From Planctomycetaceae bacterium (GTDB lineage: Bacteria > Planctomycetota > Planctomycetia > Planctomycetales > Planctomycetaceae), in contig CP051247.1 in NCBI GenBank assembly GCA_017795105.1, forward strand, positions 5,977,001-6,041,000: a stretch of DNA of 64,000 bases, in the 5' to 3' direction. Position 1 is the stretch's first letter. Every line of letters begins with the position of its first letter. The notes beneath the pieces were generated by a model, which ran no database searches, was not told where the DNA came from, and saw only the letters and a list, made by a program, of their open reading frames with translations. This document shows positions 36,219 through 44,765 of this stretch, in pieces. Made by a program: the position numbers and the translations under genes.

Positions 36219-38201
36219 ATGAACGAACGAGACATTTTCCTGGCCGTCATCGAGATCAGCGATCCAGTCGAACGCGCGGCCTACATCGAACGGACCTGTG
36301 GCGACAATTCCAGGCTGCGAGGCCAGGTCAAGGAACTGCTCAAAACCCACGAGCAGGCCAGCAAGTTTCTGGAAACGCCGGCCGCAGCAACCGATTCAGT
36401 TGTCGATCGGACAGTTCTGATCGACAACTCCGATTCCGATGAGGATTCCGATGACGAGGCGGTCTCAGGTGAGGCTGAATTCCGCAAATACCTGCAACCG
36501 GCCACTCGCACGGGCTGGCTGGGGCATTTGGGACATTACGAGATCGAGGCGATTCTCGGTCGCGGGGCGTTCGGCATCGTTGCCAAGGCTTTCGATGAAA
36601 AGCTGCACCGGGTTGTGGCGATCAAGCTCATGAATCCCGAGCTGGCGGCCACATCACCGCCTCGCAAACGGTTCCTGAGGGAAGCCCGGACGGCTGCCGC
36701 CGTCACGCACGAGAATATCGTCGCCATTCACGCGGTGGAAGAAGAACCGATTCCCTACCTGGTGATGGAATACATCTCCGGGCAGACTCTGCAGCAGCGG
36801 ATGAATGCGCAGGGACCACTCGAAATCCTGGACATCCTGCGGCTCGGCCGGCAGATCGCGAGCGGGATGGCCGCCGCGCATGCCGTAAAACTGATTCATC
36901 GCGACATCAAGCCGTCGAACATTTTGTTGGCCGACGGTCCGAACGAGAAGGCGAAGATCTCGGACTTCGGTCTGGCTCGCGCGGTCGATGATGCCACAAT
37001 GACTGCCAGCGGGGTGATAGCCGGAACGCCGTTGTACATGGCACCCGAACAGGCGCGAGGAGAGACGCTCGACCACCGCGCAGACCTGTTTAGCCTGGGC
37101 AGCGTACTTTATCAGATGGCCGGCGGGAGGCCGCCGTTCCGCGCCGCCAACACGGTGGCCGTGCTCAAGCGGGTCTGCGAAGACGCCCCGCGGCCTCTCG
37201 GTGACGTGCTGCCCGGAACCCCCGACTGGCTGGAAGCAATCATCTTCAAGCTATTGGAAAAGGAACGCAACGACCGCTACCAGACCGCTCAGGAAGTGGC
37301 TGATCTGCTAGAGCAGTGCGAAAGCGAGTTACGCCTGCAAGGTTTTGTCAGCTGTGTGCCGGAAGCGAAGAGCTTCGTTCAGAAAAGCTACCCGCCCAAA
37401 CGGTCAACAGCTGTCAAGAAAAAGACGGATAAGAATGCCATCGGTTGGATCCCAGGGGCAATACTCTGTATTTCCGTTCTGCTCGGTCTGATCTGGGCCG
37501 CCAACAGTTCCAGCAGGAACACTCAGGAAGTGGCTTCTCTCGCTTTCGACGGTGAAAACACTTACGTCTGGTTGCCCGACTATGAGTACCGGACGGATAC
37601 CAATCCTTACACAATCGAAGTCTGGGCAACGCCGACCGGTTTCCCAAAGGGCGGACGACATCACGAAACCGGATTCCTGTTCGGCAAGTCGGAGTCGGCA
37701 CTCCGTATCGAACCAGATGGGCATTGGTTGTTCTCCCGCAGAGGAGCCAACCCTAAACCAGGGCAATACCCCTACCAATTGAAAGCGACACGGCCCGCAC
37801 GACTGGGGCAAAGAGCCCACCTCGCAGGAGTATTCGAGAACAACACGCTGCGTTTTTACGTCGATGGAAAGCTGCAGGAAGAAGTTCAAGACGTAGAGAT
37901 CACCAGCGAGAACTCCTGGTTCGAGCTCGGTGCCATTCCCGCAGCGAGAGACCAGCAGCGGATCCGCCTGTTTCACGGCACGATCGACGAAGCTCGGTTC
38001 TCCTCCAGTGCGAAGTACACGAGCGACTTCACGCCCGTTGACGAGTTGCCTCTGGAGAATGACACAATCGCTCTCTACCACTTCGACGAAGGGGACGGGA
38101 CGGAGCTTCGCGATTCGAGTGGCAACCGACACCACGGAAAAATCGTCGGTGCGACGTGGGTGAAACCGAAGAGCGGCACGATTGAGTCATCTCCTCAGTA
38201 G
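36219..38201 (+). CDS. Transmembrane Ser/Thr protein kinase with extracytoplasmic LamG-like domain
   Basis: 660 residues from ATG 36219, where the typical planctomycete kinase N-terminus MNERDIFLAVIEISDPVERA begins; GTG 36195 is an in-frame alternative. An acidic linker (Asp/Glu/Ser-rich, about 68-85) leads to the kinase domain, about 106-372: glycine loop GRGAFG (114-119), VAIK lysine K136, catalytic HRDIKPSN (D229), DFG (249-251) and APE (275-277). All key residues are intact. One transmembrane helix lies at about 409-429. The C-terminal 220 residues form a LamG/concanavalin-like domain (VASLAFDGENTYVWLP, GTIDEARFSS). The design suggests an outside carbohydrate or ligand sensor coupled to an internal kinase that acts on the neighbouring ECF sigma factor (inference from family pairs). 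Confidence 0.92.
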   Translation: MNERDIFLAVIEISDPVERAAYIERTCGDNSRLRGQVKELLKTHEQASKFLETPAAATDSVVDRTVLIDNSDSDEDSDDEAVSGEAEFRKYLQPATRTGWLGHLGHYEIEAILGRGAFGIVAKAFDEKLHRVVAIKLMNPELAATSPPRKRFLREARTAAAVTHENIVAIHAVEEEPIPYLVMEYISGQTLQQRMNAQGPLEILDILRLGRQIASGMAAAHAVKLIHRDIKPSNILLADGPNEKAKISDFGLARAVDDATMTASGVIAGTPLYMAPEQARGETLDHRADLFSLGSVLYQMAGGRPPFRAANTVAVLKRVCEDAPRPLGDVLPGTPDWLEAIIFKLLEKERNDRYQTAQEVADLLEQCESELRLQGFVSCVPEAKSFVQKSYPPKRSTAVKKKTDKNAIGWIPGAILCISVLLGLIWAANSSSRNTQEVASLAFDGENTYVWLPDYEYRTDTNPYTIEVWATPTGFPKGGRHHETGFLFGKSESALRIEPDGHWLFSRRGANPKPGQYPYQLKATRPARLGQRAHLAGVFENNTLRFYVDGKLQEEVQDVEITSENSWFELGAIPAARDQQRIRLFHGTIDEARFSSSAKYTSDFTPVDELPLENDTIALYHFDEGDGTELRDSSGNRHHGKIVGATWVKPKSGTIESSPQ

Positions 38202-38344
38202 ACCGTTTGGCCCGGCTGGCCCGCCGTTTCACGCTCTCTTGCTGGTCCGTGTCGTTCAAATGCTTCGCGAGGAGGTTGTTGATATGATCTTCGTTGGTGC
38301 GAGAGACCAGTTCAGAACATCGGACACAACGACGAGGGGCTTCC

Positions 38345-39823
38345 ATGCGGATTCGGATTCTTGTTTTCACTTTGATCGCGATTCAGTTCGTCACGACTTT
38401 TCAATCGTCCTTCGCTGCTGACGATGATGTCATCGCGATCGGCAGCCGGCGGGAACTGATGGTTGATCATAACCTGATCGACACTCTGGAGAACGTTCGT
38501 CTCGTGCTCAACCAGCCGCGGGATGAGGGCGTGGCGTTGGAGTTTGATGAACCCTGGGAGGGGCTGTTCTGCGGATACTGCACGGTGATTAAAGATGGTG
38601 ACCTGTACCGGCTCTACTATCGAGGCAGTCCGAAGGCTGGTGCCGATGGCAATCCGAATGAAGTCTACTGCTGTGCAGAATCGACCGACGGAATCCATTG
38701 GACGAAACCGGAACTCGATCTGTTTCCGTTAGAGGGACATGCGAAGACCAATATCGTTCTTGCCGAGGCGGCTCCGGTCACTCACAACTTCTGCCCGATG
38801 CTTGATACTCGCCCCGGGGTTCCGGCTGATCAGCGGTACAAAGCGATCGGTGGCACGATGAAGAGTGGGCTGATTGCCATGACCTCTGCCGATGGCCTTC
38901 GCTGGGAGAAACTGCAGGACGAACCGGTGATCACCAGAGACATGGTCCCCTTCAAGTACATGTTTGACTCGCAGAATCTGGCCTTCTGGTCGCCTCACGA
39001 ACAGAAGTATGTCTGTTACTTCCGGGTGTTTGAAGGCGGGATCCGCCGGATCTGTCGGTCGGTCAGCGACGATTTTCTCAACTGGTCGTCGCCTGTGTTA
39101 ATGGAGTATCGCACGCCTGACGGGGAGGCTCCGATCGAGCATCTTTATACCAATCAGACACATCCGTATTTCCGGGCCCCCCATCTGTATGTCTCCATCG
39201 CGGCGCGATTCATGCCGGGGCGACAGGTGCTGACTGAGAAGCAGGCCAAAGAGATCGGCGTTTCACCGGCCTATTTCAAGGACACATCCGATGCAATTCT
39301 AATGACGACTCGCGGGGGACGTTTTTACGATCGCACGTTTCTCAGCGGCTTCATTCGTCCCGGCCTGGGAGCAAGGAACTGGGTATCTCGGACGAACTAT
39401 CCGGCGTTGAATGTGGTGCAGACCGGACCGACAGAGATGTCGATCTATCTAAATCAGGATTACGCCCAGCCGACTTCACATCTGCGACGATACTCGCTTC
39501 GTTTGGACGGCTTCGCCTCGGCCCGGGCTCCCTATCGCGGAGGAGAACTGCTGACAAAGCCGCTGACGTTCACAGGACGAGAGCTGTCCATCAACTTTGG
39601 CACCTCCGCGGCTGGCAGCATTCAGGTGGAGATTCAGGACCCGGCCGGGAATCCAATGCCCGGCTTCTCTCTGGCCGACTCGCGCGAGCAGATCGGCAAC
39701 GAGATCGACCGGGTCGTCAGCTGGAAGCAGGGAGGCGATGTGTCTTCTCTGGCCGGAAAGCCGGTCCGACTCCGCTTCGTGATCAAAGACGCCGATCTCT
39801 ACGCGTTCAAGTTCAACGAATAG
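38345..39823 (+). CDS. Secreted five-bladed beta-propeller protein, GH32/GH43-like
   Basis: 492 residues. Start ATG 38345 has GAGGGG about 8 nt upstream; the frame is open further upstream but the signal peptide fixes this start. The signal peptide (hydrophobic 4-20, likely cleaved near FA at 23-24) indicates export. The body shows repeated blade motifs of the GH43/GH32-like propeller superfamily seen in many planctomycete hypothetical proteins (CTVIKDGDLYRLYYRG, ESTDGIHWTKPELDL, MTSADGLRWEKLQDEP, VSDDFLNWSSP). A C-terminal beta-sandwich follows. Such proteins are taken as sulfated-glycan or sugar-processing accessory enzymes, but catalytic residues cannot be assigned by eye. It is probably transcribed separately from the kinase, 143 nt upstream. 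Confidence 0.7.
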   Translation: MRIRILVFTLIAIQFVTTFQSSFAADDDVIAIGSRRELMVDHNLIDTLENVRLVLNQPRDEGVALEFDEPWEGLFCGYCTVIKDGDLYRLYYRGSPKAGADGNPNEVYCCAESTDGIHWTKPELDLFPLEGHAKTNIVLAEAAPVTHNFCPMLDTRPGVPADQRYKAIGGTMKSGLIAMTSADGLRWEKLQDEPVITRDMVPFKYMFDSQNLAFWSPHEQKYVCYFRVFEGGIRRICRSVSDDFLNWSSPVLMEYRTPDGEAPIEHLYTNQTHPYFRAPHLYVSIAARFMPGRQVLTEKQAKEIGVSPAYFKDTSDAILMTTRGGRFYDRTFLSGFIRPGLGARNWVSRTNYPALNVVQTGPTEMSIYLNQDYAQPTSHLRRYSLRLDGFASARAPYRGGELLTKPLTFTGRELSINFGTSAAGSIQVEIQDPAGNPMPGFSLADSREQIGNEIDRVVSWKQGGDVSSLAGKPVRLRFVIKDADLYAFKFNE

Positions 39824-39905
39824 ATTGGGACGGACTTTGCTGGGATATGGCAAGGCTCTCCCAGACTACTTTCTGACTGACGGTTTTCTGCGCCATCGAC
39901 TTCCT

Positions 39906-39972
39906 AACCCGAAGCGTGAGCGAGGGAAATGGACAATGCTGGGACAACCGGCCTTCGCTGACGCTTCGGGTT
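39906..39972. repeat. Planctomycete-type intergenic inverted repeat (CCCGAAGCG palindrome)
   Basis: AACCCGAAGCGTGAGCGAGG at 39906 pairs with CCTTCGCTGACGCTTCGGGTT ending at 39972, two mismatches, about 25-nt loop. From memory, near-identical arms recur between genes in planctomycete genomes. It lies in the convergent gap between a plus-strand and a minus-strand gene. Confidence 0.7.
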
Positions 39973-40057
39973 GGGATTCCCAGGTAGGCAGGGGGAACGG
40001 TATCTCGAGATGGACCGTCCATTTGCTGGGGACGTGTCTGACCAGATGGGAAGGGGG

Positions 40058-40079
40058 CCCGTCCGCCGCAGCGGGCGGG
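40058..40079. terminator. GC-rich hairpin in a convergent gap, possible bidirectional terminator
   Basis: CCCGTCCGC pairs with GCGGGCGGG around a 4-nt loop (CGCA), with one G-T pair. There is no T tract on either side, so terminator function is a guess from its strength and its position between convergent genes. Confidence 0.4.
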
Positions 40080-40210
40080 GCGCGACAGCGACAAGAGGCT
40101 GCGCCGTCGGCGGTGTTATCCTGGAGTCGTTCGGCCTCGGTTGAAAGCGTGCTTACGACGCAGCTTCTTGTGACTTCCTTACCCGGCTTTCCGCAGGGAA
40201 CACGCATTTG

Positions 40211-40237
40211 CTGGGATACGCCTGACGGCTATCCCAG
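40211..40237. repeat. Perfect 8-bp hairpin CTGGGATA/TATCCCAG
   Basis: Arms CTGGGATA and TATCCCAG enclose 11 nt. The preceding ATTTGCTGGG also occurs at about 40021 and a close form at about 39836, so it appears to be part of a small local repeat group in the 39824-40419 gap. No gene is supported in this 596-nt gap. Confidence 0.5.
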
Positions 40238-40419
40238 CCTACCTTCTGACGGGGACGTAGCTGACGTGGCCGACGGGCCCCCACCGTTGATCGTGCCCTC
40301 GTTCAATCGGGTTGAGATCGTGGGGCACATTTCGGCTCAGGAGATTGCCCCGGCGAAGCCTTTGCAATTGTCCGCCGCATTGCTCTCGCGACGACTGGCA
40401 TGCACGAAGTGAATTGGGC

Positions 40420-41859
40420 TCAATCGCCGATGAAACGGCCGACGGTGTTGTCGATGAGTCGGTCGAACAGGCGGCGGCTGTACCACCAGGGGTCGGGGTT
40501 GAGATAGATGATGTCGCCGGGTTGGATCAGAATGGTTTCCTGCGGGCTGTAGCGGGCCTTGATCAGATCGACGCGGACGAGCAGCGGCATCCCGTCGTCG
40601 CCCATTCGGTGAACGGTGACCGTTGTCGGGGAGTCAATCGGGTCGATGTAGCCGGCCATGGCGACGGCTGTGACAACGTCGACCTCGCGGTCCGAGGGCA
40701 GCAGCAAACCGTTGCCGATTTCCCGGTCGCGATCGCCGACGGTGAAGCGAATCCGATTCGATTCGCTGAGTGGCCCGACGACATAGAAGACTTCGTCGAC
40801 TTTCCGCGGAACGACGACCACGTCTTCCGGGTTGAGCAGAACATCGGTCGGGCTGATCTCGCAGAACTCGCCCCGCAATGGAATGCGGACGATTGAATCA
40901 GGCTGTCCCGGAGCGTATGTGATCGCTGGTCCTGCGTAGGGGGCCGGGTATCCGGAGCCGGCTGCAGGAGATTGTCCTCGGATGACCGGCTGAGCGGACA
41001 TGGTCGCGGGGCGAGCCTGCGTTCGGTAGCTTCCGAACGGATTGGAGCTCGATCGGACAGCGGGGCGAATGGTTCGCGGCATGGTGGGCGTGTTACCGCC
41101 TGTGTTGTGCATCTGTGGAAGAACCGGTGCTGTCACTCCGGGACCATACAACTGAGGCCCGGGCATCTGTGAATGCGGAGGACCAATGGCTTTGGAGGGA
41201 ATCATCGGCGCGTAACTGGGACCGATTGGTCCCTGCGGCGGCATCCCAGCCGTGAGGCCTGACCGTCGATGAACCTCGATCACATCGCCGGCGTCCTCGG
41301 CCAGCCCACCTGCTGAGGCGAGAGCATGGGCAACATCGTTCTCGAACCGATTCAGGGCGTACACACCCGGCTTTTCCACCGCTCCAAGAACGACGACGTT
41401 AATCTTGCCTTTCTCGACGAGGGTCAGCGAAGCGCCCGGGTGCCGAAGATAACCGCGAGCGAGGGCCTCGTTAATTCTCCGTTGGGCATCGGCTAACGAA
41501 AGCCCGCCAATCTGCACCGGTCCCACTCGTGGCAGAAAGACTTCCCCGGTCTCGAGCAGCTGAACCTGGAAGGGGCGCGCTTCTCCAGCCTGAATCAGGT
41601 CGGGAATCGTGATCTCAAGGACATCTCCGGTGCCGAGGGTATAAACCGGTGGAGCAGAGGCCGCGAGCAGGGAGTAGTTCAACGGCTCGCCACTGGTACG
41701 CATCGGGTACCGGAAGTGATCCGGAAGCTGTGCAGCAGGGATTCCGGGCGAACGGACGGGGGCGTAGCAGCCGATCATCAGGCAGGCGAGCAGGGCGACT
41801 GAAAGCAACCGCTTCGCTATGACATTCCGTGCTGATCCCACCCGGCGCTCCATCATCAT
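40420..41859 (-). CDS. Polysaccharide export lipoprotein (Wza-like, poly_export and SLBB domains)
   Basis: 479 residues from ATG 41859; GTG 41892 would add 11 residues. A lipobox ACLMIGC follows the signal segment (RLLSVALLACLMIGC). A poly_export domain follows (YTLGTGDVLEITIPDLIQAG, QIGGLSLADAQRRINEALAR) and then an SLBB domain (NVVVLGAVEKPGVYAL). A Pro/Met/Gly-rich insert of about 120 residues splits the protein before a second SLBB-like part (VDEVFYVVGPLSESNRIRF, PQETILIQPGDIIYLNPDPW). Wza-type proteins form the outer-membrane exit channel for capsule or exopolysaccharide. Low-complexity insertions of this type are common in planctomycetes. It is the last gene of the minus-strand half of the locus, 152 nt after the deacetylase gene. 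Confidence 0.9.
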   Translation of the reverse strand: MMMERRVGSARNVIAKRLLSVALLACLMIGCYAPVRSPGIPAAQLPDHFRYPMRTSGEPLNYSLLAASAPPVYTLGTGDVLEITIPDLIQAGEARPFQVQLLETGEVFLPRVGPVQIGGLSLADAQRRINEALARGYLRHPGASLTLVEKGKINVVVLGAVEKPGVYALNRFENDVAHALASAGGLAEDAGDVIEVHRRSGLTAGMPPQGPIGPSYAPMIPSKAIGPPHSQMPGPQLYGPGVTAPVLPQMHNTGGNTPTMPRTIRPAVRSSSNPFGSYRTQARPATMSAQPVIRGQSPAAGSGYPAPYAGPAITYAPGQPDSIVRIPLRGEFCEISPTDVLLNPEDVVVVPRKVDEVFYVVGPLSESNRIRFTVGDRDREIGNGLLLPSDREVDVVTAVAMAGYIDPIDSPTTVTVHRMGDDGMPLLVRVDLIKARYSPQETILIQPGDIIYLNPDPWWYSRRLFDRLIDNTVGRFIGD

Positions 41860-42011
41860 GTTCAACGTGATGTGCGCGGTCCCCTCACGCACACTGCTAG
41901 AATCGGACGATGAGGGAGGGCTTAATCAGCAAAATCTGCAATAACGGCATAATCGGCAAGGTTTCGCGTCAGGGGAGGCATCTCAACGGATGTGCCCAGC
42001 CTTCTCTACTG

Positions 42012-43013
42012 TCAGATGAGCTGGAGGCGAAGCAGGCCGAGGGTTGTGGCGCGACCCACGTTAATGCGGTTCAGGGAGAGTGGATCGGCACTCGGCAGGC
42101 GGTTGATGCCGCGTCGGGTTGAAAATGCGAGGTCGAAGCCGAGTTCCTGCAGAGCCGAGCGGGCGGTCTCGTTCATGCCGCCAGCCGGGAAGGCGAGGAC
42201 ACGGGGGATTGCCGCTTCAATTTGCTGACGTAAATCTTCCCAAGAGCCCAGAATCTCTTTCAAGGCAAGTTCGTGCGGCACGCGATTCAACATCGGATGG
42301 GTTTGCGTATGCGGGGCCAGGGTGACGCCCTCTTGGTGAAGTGAGCGAAGCTGATTCCAGCCCAGCACGTTGTTTGTCGTCGGTTGATCCGGAATGATCC
42401 GAGAGACTTCCTGCATCGCAGTCAGGAACTCTGTATGAGGCAGGAGTTTGAACTGCTCTTTCAGATTGCGGAACAGACGTGAACGGTCGGGCGGACTCTC
42501 CACCGTGAAGGTACGGTCCGCGATTGTGAACTCGGAACCGTCCGGGGAATGAAAGATCGCCCGGTACAGTTCATCCCACCAGAAGTGCCGTTGAGGCTGA
42601 TCGGGGTAAGCAGTGGGAACGAAGAGCGTAGCCGGGAGTTGATGCTCTTTGAGAATCGGCCAGGCGTGTTCGGCGAAGTCGGTCGTTGCATCGTCGAATG
42701 TCAGCAGCACCGCCCGAGGTGGCAGTACGACTTCCCCCTGGAACGCTGCTTCAACGTCGGCCAGAGAGACCACATCGGCGTTGGATTTCAGAAACTCGAT
42801 CTGACGGGCGAACTCCGTCGGCGTCGCACTCACCAGTCCAGGGTACAAAGCAGGCGTCTGATTGGGATCATCGATCCGGTGATAGGCCAGCACTCGCAAT
42901 GAAGCCGCATGAAGGGCGAGACGCTCGGCATGGTGCATCATCCGCTGGCTGAGCCGGGAATCGGCAAGGGATCCGACAATCCGTTTTACAGCTTTGAAGC
43001 CCATCGATCTCAT
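42012..43013 (-). CDS. Polysaccharide deacetylase family protein (NodB fold)
   Basis: 333 residues. The NodB motifs are visible: motif 1 LLTFDDA (D107, D108) and motif 2 HTQTH (H235, H239), giving the metal-binding Asp-His-His triad, and a motif-3-like FPAGG (275-279). An N-terminal section AYHRIDD (44-49) is typical of the exopolysaccharide-locus deacetylases. No signal peptide is evident, so the protein may act on intermediates on the cytoplasmic side, or the basic N-terminus may associate with the membrane. It should remove N-acetyl groups from the repeat unit or polymer. It lies between the Wza gene and the GGDEF-like gene, 25 nt from the latter. Confidence 0.9.
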   Translation of the reverse strand: MRSMGFKAVKRIVGSLADSRLSQRMMHHAERLALHAASLRVLAYHRIDDPNQTPALYPGLVSATPTEFARQIEFLKSNADVVSLADVEAAFQGEVVLPPRAVLLTFDDATTDFAEHAWPILKEHQLPATLFVPTAYPDQPQRHFWWDELYRAIFHSPDGSEFTIADRTFTVESPPDRSRLFRNLKEQFKLLPHTEFLTAMQEVSRIIPDQPTTNNVLGWNQLRSLHQEGVTLAPHTQTHPMLNRVPHELALKEILGSWEDLRQQIEAAIPRVLAFPAGGMNETARSALQELGFDLAFSTRRGINRLPSADPLSLNRINVGRATTLGLLRLQLI

Positions 43014-43038
43014 TCCTCGAAGAAGGCAGCCTTTAAGG

Positions 43039-43815
43039 TCAGGCGATGTTCAGGAGACTGGTCATTGTCAGTTCGTCGGAGCCGAAAGAGACCCGGTTCG
43101 ACTTCAGGCGAATTCCGAAGCGAGTTAGAGCCTCGGTTTCCAGTCGGTTCGTCATCGCGGTGGCCTGTTCGGCGTCAGTTTCCGGGAGCAACATCAGGAA
43201 CTTGTTTCCGTCCCGGGCCAGAATATCGTGCGACTTGGTCTCAACGACCAGCAATTGCCCCAACGTGCCGAGCACGCATTCGTTTTGTGCGCGAACCACC
43301 ATCTCATTCAGCAGCTTGCCAAGATCGAAGTCAGGCGTGTCCTCAACCGACATGGTGACCACCGTGAGAGGCCGTTCATGCCGTCGAGCGCGGCGGATCT
43401 CTTCCGACATTGCCTGCTCGGCTTCGCGGAGCGTCGGAACCGACATCGCTTTCATGACATGCAGCAATTGATCGGACGAGTGGACGAACTCGTCCGCTGA
43501 TTGCGCGATGTTTCGACACAACCACAATGTGACGGCAACAGAAGTCATCTCGAGGAGAGTGAGCGGAAGCGATTCGACATTCACGTTGTAGCCGAGGGCG
43601 CATTTGGTCACGAAGGCTACGACCACAAACGCGGAGGCGACCATGCCGAACGGCCAGTTGCGAATCCGGCGGACCGAGAGCATGCAGGCCCCGGCGGCAG
43701 TGGCCAGCACATAGATGAACGAAGCGATATTGACTGCCGGAATGAGTCGTTCGATGTTGAACAACAGGAAGAACCAGCAGAGCGTGGTGGTGATCCACAG
43801 GCGGTGTGTTTGCAT
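43039..43815 (-). CDS. Four-helix membrane protein with a degenerate GGDEF-like domain
   Basis: 258 residues. Four transmembrane helices occupy about 5-105 (LWITTTLCWFFLLFNIERLI, SFIYVLATAAGACML, GMVASAFVVVAFVTKCALGY, LTLLEMTSVAVTLWL). The cytoplasmic part (about 125-258) has the fold-like pattern of diguanylate cyclases (RARRHERPLTVVTMSVED, DGNKFLMLLPETDAEQATAM), but the GGDEF signature is replaced by ARDGNKF. It is therefore probably not an active cyclase. A role in sensing or binding a regulator for exopolysaccharide synthesis would fit its place in the locus and is inference. Spacing of 22 nt to the sugar transferase gene indicates one operon. Confidence 0.65.
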   Translation of the reverse strand: MQTHRLWITTTLCWFFLLFNIERLIPAVNIASFIYVLATAAGACMLSVRRIRNWPFGMVASAFVVVAFVTKCALGYNVNVESLPLTLLEMTSVAVTLWLCRNIAQSADEFVHSSDQLLHVMKAMSVPTLREAEQAMSEEIRRARRHERPLTVVTMSVEDTPDFDLGKLLNEMVVRAQNECVLGTLGQLLVVETKSHDILARDGNKFLMLLPETDAEQATAMTNRLETEALTRFGIRLKSNRVSFGSDELTMTSLLNIA

Positions 43816-43837
43816 AGATCTCTCTTTTGGTCAGTTC

Positions 43838-44518
43838 TCAGCAGGCGCCGCGGCGTGCCAGGACCGCTGTAAGCGTTCCGAACAACAGCTGGACATCAAA
43901 CCATAGGCTCCGTTTGCGGATGTAAGCGATGTCGAGACGGAGCCGGTCGTCAAAATCGACATCACTGCGACCGCTGATTTGCCACAATCCGGTTATTCCC
44001 GGCAACACTTCCAACCGTTCCGTATGCCACAGAGAGTATGTCGAGGCGGCGAAGGACGTCGGTCGTGGGCCCACCAGGCTCATGTCGCCCTTGATGACGT
44101 TGAAGATCTGCGGGAGTTCATCGAGGCTCGTCTTGCGGAGGAAGCGTCCGACTTTGAGGATTCGTGGATCATTCGCCACCTTGAAATCGGGCCAGGTCAA
44201 CTGATTCAAGTGCATCAGCGACTGCTTCAGTTCTTCGGCGTTCTTCACCATCGTGCGAAGCTTGAACATCCGAAACCGGCGACCGTAGCGACCGGTGCGA
44301 TTCTGGAAGAAGAAGACCTTCCCCGGATCTTCAATCCAGATGGCGGCTGCACAAAGCAGGATGACCGGCAGCACGATCGGCAGCAGCAACAGACAGATCG
44401 TCAGATCGAGAGCCCGTTTGGCGACATCGTAGTAAGGCCGGTGCAGCGTGAACGCAGGGCGGCTCAATTCGACGGGTGTCGGAGCGAGCAATGGACGTGC
44501 GATTTGAGCGTTACTCAT
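43838..44518 (-). CDS. Priming sugar transferase (undecaprenyl-phosphate sugar phosphotransferase, WcaJ/WbaP C-terminal type)
   Basis: 226 residues, the short bacterial sugar transferase form with one membrane segment (about 38-61). Signature motifs are all present: FFFQNRTGRYGR, FRMFKLRTM (83-90), LDELPQIFNVIKGDMSLVGP with the catalytic DE pair, PRPTSF, PGITGLWQISGRSDV and DIAYIRKRSLWFD. It should transfer a sugar phosphate from a UDP-sugar to undecaprenyl phosphate on the inner membrane, the first step of repeat-unit assembly. It is the first gene of the minus-strand operon, divergent from the Wzz-like gene. Confidence 0.95.
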   Translation of the reverse strand: MSNAQIARPLLAPTPVELSRPAFTLHRPYYDVAKRALDLTICLLLLPIVLPVILLCAAAIWIEDPGKVFFFQNRTGRYGRRFRMFKLRTMVKNAEELKQSLMHLNQLTWPDFKVANDPRILKVGRFLRKTSLDELPQIFNVIKGDMSLVGPRPTSFAASTYSLWHTERLEVLPGITGLWQISGRSDVDFDDRLRLDIAYIRKRSLWFDVQLLFGTLTAVLARRGAC

Positions 44519-44765
44519 GAAGTGTCTCGTTCACCAAATGGCTTAAGTCCGCCTGAGGTGTTTTTCTGAACTAGATTTAAAGGGGTTTGCCTGACGGGCT
44601 GTAAACGACGCAAAACAGGTGCCAATCGACTTACAGGCGAAAACCGGCATCAAACCCGCTGCAATCCCTGCTACCCGATTACATGCGATGCTTTCTGGCA
44701 ACAGACGCGTGGCGAAACGGCAACACAAAAACACTGTTCCTTCCCTGGGACGTCGACGGACAATC
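44519..44765. promoter_or_regulatory. Divergent promoter region of the exopolysaccharide locus
   Basis: The 247 nt between the two divergent operons must hold both promoters. I could not assign reliable -35/-10 or sigma-54 elements. The frame of the Wzz-like gene stays open back to 44619 but without conservation. Confidence 0.5.

Noticed and set aside
39825..40412. A 195-codon plus-strand open frame
   Set aside because: It runs through palindromes and repeats, has no ribosome binding site and no recognisable domain.
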